Shown: one piece after another, positions 38,104 to 49,200 of the stretch
Layout of the letters: every line of letters starts with the position of its first letter
Position numbering within the stretch: position 1 is the first letter of the stretch
Source: Strigops habroptila
Taxonomy: Eukaryota; Chordata; Aves; Psittaciformes; Psittacidae
DNA length: 64,000 nucleotides
Direction: 5' to 3'
NCBI RefSeq assembly: GCF_004027225.2
Contig: NC_044279.2
Location: 40,262,744 to 40,326,743, forward strand
Made by a program: the position numbers and the translations under genes
Notes under the pieces: generated by a model
The model's input: the letters and a program-made list of their open reading frames with translations, nothing else
Databases searched by the model: none
Told to the model about the DNA's origin: nothing

Positions 38104-38110
38104 TGACTCA
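38104..38110. promoter_or_regulatory. NAP1L1: AP-1 consensus in NAP1L1 exon 1
   Basis: TGACTCA, a perfect AP-1/TRE core, about 40 bases downstream of the inferred start. It may be functional or a chance match. Confidence 0.35.
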
Positions 38111-38143
38111 GGAGCGAGGAGGAGGCGCCGCGCGGCTGGCGGT

Positions 38144-38149
38144 AAAAAG
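38144..38149 (-). promoter_or_regulatory. NAP1L1: TOP-like transcription start of NAP1L1
   Basis: The minus strand reads C followed by five T at 38149-38144. A transcript starting at this C would begin with a 5' terminal oligopyrimidine tract. NAP1L1 is among the mammalian mRNAs reported to carry TOP motifs. The start site itself is inferred from TATA spacing. Confidence 0.5.
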
Positions 38150-38173
38150 ACCCGAGCTCCCGCCGCTCGCGCT

Positions 38174-38180
38174 CATATAG
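38174..38180 (-). promoter_or_regulatory. NAP1L1: TATA box of NAP1L1
   Basis: The minus strand reads TTCTATATGAG, with TATAT at 38179-38175. It lies 30 bases upstream of the pyrimidine-rich start at 38149, the standard spacing. Confidence 0.6.
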
Positions 38181-38183
38181 AAT

Positions 38184-38191
38184 TAACGTCA
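38184..38191 (-). promoter_or_regulatory. NAP1L1: CRE-like site upstream of NAP1L1
   Basis: The minus strand reads TGACGTTA, one base from the palindromic CRE (TGACGTCA), a few bases upstream of the TATA box. Binding by CREB/ATF factors is inference. Confidence 0.45.
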
Positions 38192-38244
38192 CCACGCAAA
38201 CCCCCCCCTTCCCCCTCCCCCGCGCGCCGCGGGTCTCCTGGCAA

Positions 38245-38261
38245 CGCGCGCGCGCGCGCGC
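38245..38261. repeat. (CG)n run near the NAP1L1 promoter
   Basis: Seventeen bases of alternating C and G, about 65 bases upstream of the TATA box. Such runs can adopt Z-DNA under negative supercoiling. Confidence 0.9.
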
Positions 38262-38620
38262 TCCCCCTCGCGCCACGCCTCGGGCGCGCGCCGGCCGTTG
38301 GCCGAGGGCGCTTGGGCCGTGGCCCGGCGGGCGCCGTCCCCGCGTGCCCGCTGCCGCCGCGCCGGGCGGGACGTGTGTCCTGGCACGTACCCGCCGCGCG
38401 CCCCGGGGCAGCGCGCGGGCCCGCCGGTGCCCCTGGCCTGCGCGGCACCCTGCCCGCCCGGCCCGCGCCGAGCGGAGGCACCCGGAGGTGCTGCCCCGCT
38501 TGGTGGGCCGCGGCGTGGCGCTGAAAGTGCCTCCTGCCCTGCGGGGTGACCTGCTGCCGAGCCGGGGTGTAGTGCTGCCCCGGCCGCTTTAGCGCTGCTT
38601 TAAACCTCAACTGCGAGCGC

Positions 38621-41600
38621 TTCTGAAGGGAGCACAAATAGAAGTTACTCAAACGGGTAAACCCTATTCGCACAGGTTACCACAAAACCACAGTCAGCAC
38701 TACTTACCTTTAACGACCAGGCTGAAAACCGTGGTGGTTCGAGCGCTGTTTCATGAGTTTCGATGGTTCCTGCCTCGGCCAGGATGGACAGCCTGAGGCA
38801 GCAACAGCTTCAACCCTCCCATTTTAACCTGCCGCACTTGCCTGCCGCTCGCGTAGGCAGCCTGGTTTCCTACAAACACCTCTGATGCCTGACTGCAAGC
38901 TCCAAGCGAAGCCTTTCCTAAGAGTGATTCCTTTCTAGGGTTTCCCTCCCATGCACATGGTCTTGAGTAACAGCATGGAGCACACTTGGAGAAGACATCT
39001 GTGATCCACAGTATACTTAGAGAAATGTAAATGTCTTTGAGACTCTTAGCTCCCCTTGGCTGGAACGAGCCAGTGATTTCAAATGTAATTAGAGACAGTT
39101 GGGATGGACAAGACATATGGTGTGATGGCATAAGAGCTGTTTGCTGGGGATATATCACCCCGTATTTAATGTGTATTCTTTATATTTTGCTAAATTCTTG
39201 CATCTACTTGTCTAAAACAATCTGCAGTCCAAATGTGGCTATTTAAATGATGGAAATGATAACAGAAAGCAAAAGAGGAAATAAAACTGGTGGATCTGCT
39301 TAGTATCTGCAATACAATCTACATTAAGAACAAGCAAAAGATAAAGGACCTTATTCTTGACTGTACAGCGCCACACACATTTTGTTCCAGTATATGACAG
39401 ATGCTTTTTGTGGTAGAGAAATCCCATCTGCGAGACAGAAGTTTATGGAGAGAATCTAAGGATGCACTGTTCCCCAGCACAATGAATTCTGGGAGGTGTG
39501 CTTTTTTATAACATGTAATTTCAAATAGCTAGAAATGGCAAAAGTGTAAGGAGAAAAATCCTTTCCAAAAGAAAGATCCTGGCAAAAGGTTGCACAGCAT
39601 AGTCCAAGTCATAAGAATTAGGGAGAAACAGGATGGAAATATTACATGACTCTAAAGTGAAAGTACCTGTAGCCCCCTTGCAGCCCTCAGATTCTAAAAT
39701 TGTACTAAGTGCTGATTATTTATTTATCAGAGGTGTCCGGTGCTTGGAAATACGAAGAGAGCAGAGGTGTATAGAGGCATTTGATAAAAGCATGCAATGG
39801 ATTGGTATTTATTGCAACCCCAATTATGTGCTATTGCAGATGTTCCCTTTATTCAATCAGCTAAAGTGGCAACCCTCTGTAAACAAGTGACTCACAAGGC
39901 AGCAGCTAGCCTTGCTCGTCTTGGAGAGACCTGCTGCCTCGTGACGTGCAGAACCTCGAGGTGAGGCCTGGTGACCCCTGCGGAGGAACCATGTGCAGCA
40001 GCAAGGAGATGTGCAGAAGCTAACAGAGCGGAGTAGAGGGGAAGATCATCAACAGCAGAGGACATGGTGTGGGGACAGGTCTAAGCAGGCCTAAACTGCA
40101 AGCGTATCCCTAGACTGGGGTAAATGCCTTTTTATCCAAAATTCACGGATAATCTGTAGGGGTTTCGCATTAGTCAGGTACGTCATCCCCTTCTCATGAG
40201 ACAAAATAAAACCAAAGTCCTTATACCACAGCTCTTTAGCAGTTTTTGAACAACATTTTTTCAATAAGAAGCCGTTTCTGTGAACAATTAAGTAGGAAGG
40301 GACAAGGGAGAGGACATACGGACACCACTCCTGCTTTCGCATAGTACCTGCCATCACAGGTGTATGGGAAGAGGAAAAGACAAGCCTATTTCTTACAATA
40401 CCTGTATCGTATACACATGCAAGCTTTCTAGTTTGGGTTGGTTTTGACATCTGTGCAGTCGTGACAATGAGAATAAAGAAACTTTAAAGTCAGACTTGAG
40501 TTGAAATTAAACATATACTTGAGTTTTAATGGCCTATATATTTTTCTTTGCTTTGAATTTTCATCTTTCTGTGTGTCTCCCATGCTTTAGATCATGTTCT
40601 GCAACTTTTAGTTTCAACCTGGCTGGGTAGTTGGAGTACTACATTGGAATTGCACTGATAGTCAAAATAACACCTTTTTTTGAACAATGGGAATCAAATC
40701 ACCCGAGAACACATTAGATACTGGCATCAGATTATTCTCCGGATTATTTTCCTCATTCCTCTTCTAGTTTTCTCACATATTTTCCTCATTATTACATCTT
40801 GAAGCTTTTTTAAAGCCTTAAAACATGCATGTAAGGAGTGTGGAGGTATGATCACTGGATGGGCAGAGACACAGAGTTTTCTCCAAGCTGGAAGAGCTTT
40901 GATAAGAGACACTAGAACTGCTCTATGGCATAGAAGGGGGAAGTCTCCTGGGAACAGTGACTTGAGGTCAAATTGCTGCTCAAGATCAGCAGAAGACAAG
41001 TTCGAACTGGGTCACTCCCATGCTAGTTGAAGTGTCTTTTTCATGGAGCTGTGAAGTACAAAGGAATCTGACCTGCCCCTGAGTGCAGGCCTTAGCAGCC
41101 ACGCTCACCTTTGACTCCTTTGAGTCCCACAGCTTGCAGCACCGGCTGGCACGCTGGCTGTAGAGGGAGGCTCAGGCAGGGGCTGTCTCCAGGCAGAGGC
41201 CGTGAGGACACTCGGGGATGGAGCACAGGCCTTGCTTTGTACGTGCAGGGGCCTGGCGCAGGGCAAGCACTGAAGCCGTTGCAGAAGGTGAAGCCAGTAT
41301 TTCTGTAACAGCCTGTTGCAACAAACGAGTTTGGCACTCACATCCAGGCTGAATCTTCCTGAGCCCAGCATGCACCCTGTGTGCTTGGGCTGCATTCAGG
41401 CTGCAGCTAAGCTAAAGCGACAGTGTTTATCTTAGAAAATGTGTTGATCATGGAGCTTGGTGTGCATATTTCGGATCAAGAACTCCTCTGTGGCGGGTGA
41501 TTCACTGAAGATTTAAGCTGCTTTCAGTCCCTTTTGTACTAACAGAAAAATGCAAAAGGTCTTTATATGGACCTGGATCTGACTACGTGAACACCTAGAC

Positions 41601-44600
41601 ACCTCTTCAGAGTACTAGGCACGCTTGGCACCTACCAAAGGCTCAGTTTTACAGGACTCGGGATCTGCTCAGCGCTGCAGACCTGCAATGTATGAGAAAC
41701 TATGACCACACATTTTTTTCTGCACTTAGCTGTTTCAGATCAGCTCGCCCCTGACTGTTTTCCAAAGTACTGACTGCCCAAGGTTACCCTCTCCTGAAAT
41801 CTCTTGGCAGTGCTCTTCATGTGAGCACTGGGTTACAACGAGGGATGATATGAGCGCTCCTTGTCTGCTTCTCTCTGTGGTAGCTGGCTGAGTTACAATC
41901 ACCATGGAGGTTATCATCAGTCACCGAAAATGAGAACACCCTCACTGAACTATTTACAGAGTAAAAAACCCCAAGGTTCCCCAAGTGCCACAAAGAGATT
42001 CCTTTTCCTTGGTACAGTTTCAAACTGCACTGAAATCCTGTGCAGAAGTACTAGGTTTACCAGTACACAATGAAAACAGTGAATCCAGAGTATTCCTTTT
42101 AAAAGACTGAATTGCTTTCCTGTGGCAAAAAGCAATTCTTTCAACTCTTACTGAACGATTATTCCAAATTACATGGCTAGCCAATGAACGATACAGTGCA
42201 GAGCTGTTGTTAGTTCTTCCACGTATTGTTTACTTTTTGAGGAACTACTTGTTTTCTAAAGGAAAGTACATAATCCCAGAAAACAAGTCATAGTTTATAA
42301 ACAGTGCCACAGACAGCACAGAAAGTTCTGCTGAACTATCACATGGCAAATCATGCAAATCCCTGCATGGAGCTGAATGAACACCTCTCACAGATTTCTG
42401 GTTTGCACTTGCTTTTGCTTTTGTGCAATGAGAGCCAATTTTCCCTCAGGGAACACATTTGCAGTCAGGGTAGCAGCAAACTAAAGGAGTACAGTGTGGG
42501 TAACCTTTGAGATACTGTAACAAAAGACAAAGAAAAATGACATGCCTTGGAAAAAGTGAAGTGCTGAAATGTGATTATACACTTTTTGACATAATAAACC
42601 TTCAACATCTTTCATTTCTCAATATTTTTAACTCTCCAGGGACTAAACCGTGACTCTTCTCTTACGTTATAGGGACTGCTGATAGGTACAGAAGGTATAA
42701 ACCAAGAATAACAGGCAAAAAGCCCAGAACAATCCAACTTAGGGGAAAGATGTAGAAAATAGGGTTACAGTGTGGAGTGATAAACGGGTGGGGGGAAGTA
42801 AGTGATACAAGTATATTGAAATTGATGAAGAAATGAATGTGCAAGTACTTTAGAGGTAGTACAGCAGTTAAAATCTCAAGTACGGTGCATTTGGTGTTTT
42901 TTAGGGTCATTGCTGGGGGCTAGAACTCACTGCAGGTTGTTTTTTTAAATATTGCACTTACTGTGAAATAATTCTATCTAAAAAGCATCTGTGCTAACAA
43001 GTATCCCTGTAGAATAGAGTTTTTAAAGAAGCTGGATGTGGAAACGGATAAATTATTAAATTATTACATTAGAACAAATCTTTTTATGATGCATATAAAT
43101 TAGTTAAGCCATAAGAAAAAAATTGACATTAAATAGAAGGAGCTACATCTCTTGTAGTGCCTGTGATTGGTCCTAATGTATCTAACTCTTAACATGACAG
43201 TAAAACTATATGCAGAGTATATCTGTTACTGTTAAAAACGCCCACAGAAGCACCCCTGGTAGAGACAGGAGATACATTCAGCCCCAGAACTGGGCAGGAA
43301 ATGGTTCTGAGCCATATCAAAAAATAGCATCCCAAATACAGGGAGGAAAAGATAATAACCCATTCTCATGGACTATAATCCCTCCCTACTTGTTCCTTGC
43401 AAAAATCACAGATGGAGCAAATCCAGAAGTTCTATTTAGATCATCTTCAATAATTTTGTTTTATTTTTACAATTTCGGTGTCTTTACTAGTATTATTTCC
43501 AATTAAAAATCACAATAAACCTCGAATCTTGCATTCTATTATTAAAAAATGTCAAGTGAAACCCTGGTGATTTTAGAACTTTTTGTCCCATACACTTCTC
43601 GAGTTGAAACATTTGCTAAGACTAACCCTTTTGGATGAGCAATTTAATTTTCAGTGAATTGACAACTACCAATTTAATCTCTGACCTTGCCCTTTAAAAA
43701 ATAATTCTCAGCAGCTCTAATCAAAGAACAGCCTGGCACAGGAGAGCTTGTTCCTTCCTCCCTTGCAGCCTCATTTCTCAGTGAACCTTCACATAAGCAC
43801 AGACACAGACACGAACCAATTGCTTTTCTCAATACATTTTTCTAAAACTTTGTTCTTTTCAGCAACATGGACGGAAAATGCTTTTGCCTGAAGACAGGTA
43901 CCTTGGCATCACATAGCAGTGCAGAATACGGGTGGAAAGAATTGCAGCTACCTGACTTTAGTCAGCAAAAAATGTTAGGTTTTATGTAACTTTGTGTCTC
44001 AAAATTATAGTTGGAAACAGAGCACGTCAAGCAGATGGCATTCAAAGGCTGATCAGCTGCACAGTAGAAGCTGTCTGAAGAATGTCAACATAGGGATATG
44101 AACCAGCTCTATTAGGTAAATTTGTAAGAAAAGGTGCATATGTAAAATTTTTTTGTAATGATTGTTTTCTCTCTTTAATCCTATACTGCTTCCTCTGTAG
44201 CTTTGGCCTGGGGCTAAATTGAGAGGATTAAAAAGGAAAGGGAAGGCTATTCAGCTGAAGATCTGTTGAGTTTGGCTCAATGGCTGTGGTATCTTACGTC
44301 ACCATTGCACATTCCCAGACACAGTTTCTCAGGACAATCTGTCAGGGACTGACACCTCTTCTGTAACAGAAGGCACCTGGACGAGTTTGTCCTGATGGGA
44401 TTCTAAGATGCTCCAATCCTGTTTACTGGAATAACCAAAGCAAACTTTTGGTCAGAAGATCATGCTGGATATTAATATTGCTGCAAGGCCCCTATCTACC
44501 AACCTGAACTGCTGTCTAGGGAGGTTTGCTTGGATCTGGGACACTGTGGAGACATTGATGTGGCTTGTCCCGTCCTCAGACTGTTAACGGCTGCTGCTCT

Positions 44601-44750
44601 TCCAGGTGGATGCCAGTGCTGCTCAGGGGAGACCTGGAGCCTATTGAACAGGGCTGCAAGATTCTGGGTGAGGGCACGGGGCCAAAGTGGTTTTGTCCTT
44701 GATCCTGCTAGTAAAGGGTGAATAAATCCTATAGATCAACAACTGTTTGT
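38621..44750. other. Upstream non-coding region, no gene recognised
   Basis: AT-rich single-copy-like DNA upstream of NAP1L1. A strong donor sequence TTAAAG|GTAAGT on the minus strand at 38709/38708 might end an alternative first exon. A GC-richer patch lies at about 41,090-41,290. Open frames are short and show no known domain. Confidence 0.5.
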
Positions 44751-44799
44751 GCAGCTGGTGTCAATGACAGTGATTTGGTTTTTATGACCATGGGTCTTT

Positions 44800-46222
44800 T
44801 GTGAGGGTCAAAGACTGTTGGGGAAGAGACGGGATCCCACCTGACTAGGCAGGGCAAAAACATCTTTGCCAACAGGCTGGCCAGCCTGGTAAAGAGCATT
44901 TGAAACTGGGAATGATGGGGAGTGAAATGACAACCCACAGCCTAGTGAGGAAGTGGTGGGCTGGGTCGGCAAGCAACACATACAGGGTGGACAAGAGGGC
45001 TGTTGAAACCGGCAGTACAGGACTGAAGGGTACCTCAAGCATATGCACTCAAATAAAGGGAGATTGTGCCTAACCCTCCCAGTAGCCTTCTATGATGAAA
45101 TGGCTGCCTCGGAGAATGAAGGGACAGCAGCGGATGCTTATTCTTACTTACGTTAAAAGCACACTTTCAACAGCCTCCCATAACATCCTCATAGAGAAAC
45201 AGATGACTAAATAAATCGGCAGTGAGGTGGACTGAAAACTGGCTGTGTAGCTGGGCCCAGAGTATTACAATGGGCAGCACAAAGTCCAGCTGGAGACCAG
45301 TCACTGGTGGTGTATCTTGAGGTCAGTGCTGGGGCCAATACTGTTTTAACATCTTCATTAATGGCCTGGATGGTAGGACAGCACGCACTCACAGCAAGTT
45401 TGCAAAACTTAATACAAAACTGGGGGGAATGGCTGATACACCAGATGGTTGCACTACCTTGAGAGGCCACAGGATAAATGGGCTCACAGGAACCTCATGA
45501 AATTCGGCAAAGGGAGATTTAAAGTCCTGCCTCTGAGGAAGAACAACTCCTGGCAACAGGACAAACTGGAGAACGATAGGCTGGAAAGCAGTTTTGCAGA
45601 ACCTGGACTGAGGGTCCCAGTGAACACCAAGCAGAACATGAGCCCGCAATGTGCCCTTGACACAAAGGCCAACAGCCTTCTGGGTCACATCAGGTCAAGG
45701 GAGGTGATCCTTCTCCTCTGCTCCACCTTGATGAGATATATCTGGAATTCTGGGCTCCCCAGTAAGAGATATGGACATACCTATCGGGTCTGGAAAAGAG
45801 CTGTGAAGATGATTAGGGACTGGGGCATCTTTCCTGTGAAGAGAGGCTGAGAGAGCTGGGACTGTTCAGTCTCAAGAAGAGAAGAGTCAGGGTGATTTTA
45901 TAATTGTTTATGAACACTTGCCTGGGGGCAGTAAAGAAGACAGAGCCAGAGTCTTCTCAGCAGTGCCTCGTGAAAAGACAAAGGGCAATGGGCACAAATT
46001 GGAAAATGGGAAATTCCATTTAAACATATGAAGAAACTTCTTCACTCTGAGAGTGATCAAACACTGGCACAGGTTGCCAATTTGAATCCTTGGAGATATT
46101 CAAACCCCAGTTGGATATGGCCCTCAGCAACCTGCTTTAGCTGTTCCTGCTTTGAGCAGGGGATTGGACTAGGTGATCACCAGAGGTGCCTTCCAGCCTC
46201 AACTATTCTATGATTCTGTAAT
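44800..46222 (+). mobile_element. Degraded CR1 LINE (reverse transcriptase part and 3' end)
   Basis: The 3' end (about 46,135-46,222) has the avian CR1 signature: a GGATTGGACTAGGTGATCA segment, then CCTTCCAGCCTC and the terminal ATTCTATGATTCTG. Upstream parts match remembered CR1 sequence: GTCAGTGCTGGGGCCA near 45,325, then AACATCTTCATTAATG, CTGGATGG, and a segment near 45,830 with GAGAGGCTGAGAGAGCTGGG. These correspond to the C-terminal part of the CR1 reverse transcriptase and the 3' UTR. The reading frame is broken by frameshifts and stops, so it is inactive. The 5' edge is fuzzy; TE-derived sequence may reach back to about 44,400. Confidence 0.85.
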
Positions 46223-49200
46223 ATTCACATAAAAGCCTTGTTGACATTTGATGTTAAAGGATGTGAGATTGAAAAGGTGGGAAAAAAAGCCTCAGCTAAA
46301 TTTTTCGTAATGAAAAATGCAATGTAATACTATTAACTTAAAACCACCGGAACAGTAGCTCAGCATGTCTAACACACACAATGCTCACATCTGTCTGATT
46401 CATTCCAAAATGTTCACGTAGAAGGCAAATCAGAATTGTTCTCCATGATTTACATGACCAATTTGCATGGGGAAAGAGAGCCTGCACGCTTGGGGAACTG
46501 GAAGTTGGCTATATTCTCTGCTGTTTATTAGGTCTCTTTCTATAAAGCCATGCTGGGTCGTGGTTATAAATATAGCATTTTAGTGTTCTGCAGAAGAGCA
46601 GACTGCTTCTTCATCATTTAGTCTTATAATCTCTATGCATTTCAAATCATATCTGTAGCCTAACTTAGGCTGTTTTCTTATGAAATATAACAGTATTTAA
46701 AAAGCTGAAAGTACTGATAAAACTGCTTTGGAGTTTTTGCTTGTCATTTTGTTTTGTTGCTTTATTTTGATGCTTTTACTTTTCATCTTCTCTCTCCCAC
46801 TGCAATAAGCAGACCTGCCATTCTTAAGAACTCTGTGGCATTTCATCTACACTAGCTGAAAAAGGATGAAGGGCAGAAACTAGGCAGAAAAATAAAGGGA
46901 AGTTGCAAAGGACAGGAGAAGGAAAGGAAGTGGGATTTGCTACATGAAGTAAGCAAAGCCTGTAAAAATAAGGGGTGGAATTAATTCCACATGTTCTCAG
47001 CTTCAATATTGCCACGTTCCTGGGTTGCCTTAATAGTGGAGAAAGATAAGCTGTTGTACAGGGTGATTCACCTGGGCTGATTTAATTGCCTCCTTGAAGG
47101 TGGGATGAATTGTGCTCTAGAAATGCCTCTTTCTGTCTAATGACAACACAAGGCCTCGAGGATGAGCTCAAATGTAAGCATGTGCATTTACTGAATCAAT
47201 CTAAATTCCCTAGCATTATTTTGAGGACCTGAAGTGAAGAAAAGCAGAAGTGGTTTGGGCACCTTGTACCTGCCAAAGCTGGTGGTGCCCTAGAGCACCT
47301 GGAGCATGAATTGCTCAGTGTATTTATTAGTGCTGGTTTTCCTTTCTGCTTTCCATAGTGGAGTCTGGGTCTGAAAATGCAGAGAGGATACGTAGGGTCT
47401 GGTTGTTTGGCTTGGGGCTGTAAGGGTAACATCTCCTCCGGAGATCACCTGACTGCCCTCAGTGGCCGCCTACGTCCCTTCTTCCTCTTATGCTTGGGAA
47501 TTACTTGCTGGGACTCGATGGTGGCTGCAAAATTCCAGGTGTGAGCAGATGTGCAAATTTTATCAGATGGGTTGGTCCTTTCCATAAGCACAGCTCTGCT
47601 GTTTTGGGACAGATGTATTCCTTGTCCTCAGGATACCTTATCTCATGAATTTGCTGTGCTAGGATGCCACAATTCTGGCAAATGCCAGAAGGACAAGAAA
47701 GATGGTCAAGATTCCTAAAAGGTCTAAATGGTAGCCTGGAGCTGCTATAGTCAGTATGCGTCCCTTGAGGGAACAAATCTGGAGTGAGCTAGAAATACCT
47801 GGTTACGAAGTAGCATTTAAGCAGGGGGGATTCATCCAAACAAGATACTGTACAGCTGAAGAGATAATCTGATCCAATAGTGAAGCTAGACAGAGAGAAA
47901 AGACAGAAAGCAGACTTGTTAATCCAAATGTGCATGTGTTACATAAGCAACTTTCTGGAAAAACATCACTTTGGAATAGCTTTTTTTCATCTCCAGAGGA
48001 ACAATTAGTAGCGGACAAAATAACAAGGAACTCAGAAGTGGTGAAAAGTGGCTTTCTGCAAAATCAGTGAAGGGATTTTGAAAGAAACTTTCCGCTTGTG
48101 TCAAAGGCCCAAGTACCAGTTCTCTGATTACTCCTTAATAGCTGACAGCCAGTCATGAATTCACTGCTAATGCACAATGAAAAATAATGTGATTTCAACA
48201 TAAATAACTTATAAGCACCAGCCATCACTGGCAATACAGATGTAGTTAAAAATTATTCCTACCTTCGATTTAGGAAGGGACAGGCGTAATAAAATTAGTT
48301 CTGTAAAAGTGAGATGTCCTATATAAATTCAGGATTATATAAATAAATATTATGACAGGTCTTCAGTAAATTCCAGAATTCATAAAGTTCTAGAGAAGTT
48401 TTGTCTGTTTCTGAAGTAAATTGTACCTTGGAGCTCTTGTGATTTCTCTAACTAACTGGTGTTACATTTAGATTAACGTATTATTTTTAAATTATCTGTA
48501 GCTATCCAAGTGGTGACATTTTGTATATCAATATATTAGGTACTATAAAATACTAGTATAAATGTTTGCTACTATAAACTACTACATTTTATCATGCAAT
48601 CTAACAGTAAAGCTTTTATATCCTTCCCTATTAGACGTTCAGGCATGAATATCTGCATTAGAATAGCATGGTATTTAGAATACTTTACACGTTACAGAAC
48701 AGTTTATAACATTAAAATGGAATTACTGGAATTATTTGTATTATAGCGATAGTGATAAACTAATTAAGTAATTTGTAAATGGGATATAAATTCATAGGTG
48801 AGTAGTGCTCCAAATATTTATGGATGTTTAGCATGCTCAGAGCTCTAGGGTTTTTTTAAATGATAAAATATGAGTTGATGAGATACTGCTTTACAAATAT
48901 ATGCTCTTGACTTTGAATGAACTGGAGGAATCCTCCAATCTGCTATTGTTTACTCCAAAAATACCTAATTCTACAACCATTCCTCCCAGATCCCACGCGG
49001 CAGACGGTGGTAGCCAGCCACCTGGATGCTTTTCCGTCTCCTAGGATCTCATTAGCAGCCACACTTCTGTTCCTTCTCTCCATGTTCCTGCTCCTAAATA
49101 ACCAGTCTGACCCCAGCCCTGCTGGCTCCTAGTCCAGGGCCAAAATGGGCAATACTGATGTATTGCCCCTCCAAACTCAGCCTGTGTGTGTGGCCTTGCC

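Larger units (their letters stand above)
38082..38149 (-). other. NAP1L1: NAP1L1 exon 1 (non-coding, inferred)
   Basis: The 3' boundary is a strong donor, GCGCAG|GTACC, with exon end at 38082. The 5' end is placed at the C of CTTTTTACC (38149), exactly 30 bases downstream of a TATA box. This gives 68 bases, plus 18 in exon 2, for a 5' UTR of 86 bases. There is no ATG in this exon. The donor is well supported; the start is inferred from spacing and the TOP-like sequence. Confidence 0.6.
37350..38620. promoter_or_regulatory. CpG island promoter of NAP1L1
   Basis: Very GC-rich and CpG-dense over about 1.3 kb, flanked on both sides by AT-rich DNA. It contains exon 1, the TATA box and the upstream elements of NAP1L1. 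The many long frames on both strands are compositional. Confidence 0.9.

Noticed and set aside
37234..38673. Several minus- and plus-strand frames of 110-224 codons at the NAP1L1 promoter
   Set aside because: Arg/Gly/Pro/Ala-rich translations on both strands and in overlapping frames are typical of CpG-island composition. The region is exon 1, promoter and start of intron 1.
38751..39158. Minus-strand frame of 135 codons upstream of NAP1L1
   Set aside because: No recognisable motif and no splice context that supports it; treated as chance.
45449..45850. Plus-strand frame of 133 codons
   Set aside because: It is a remnant of the CR1 reverse transcriptase region, not a host gene.
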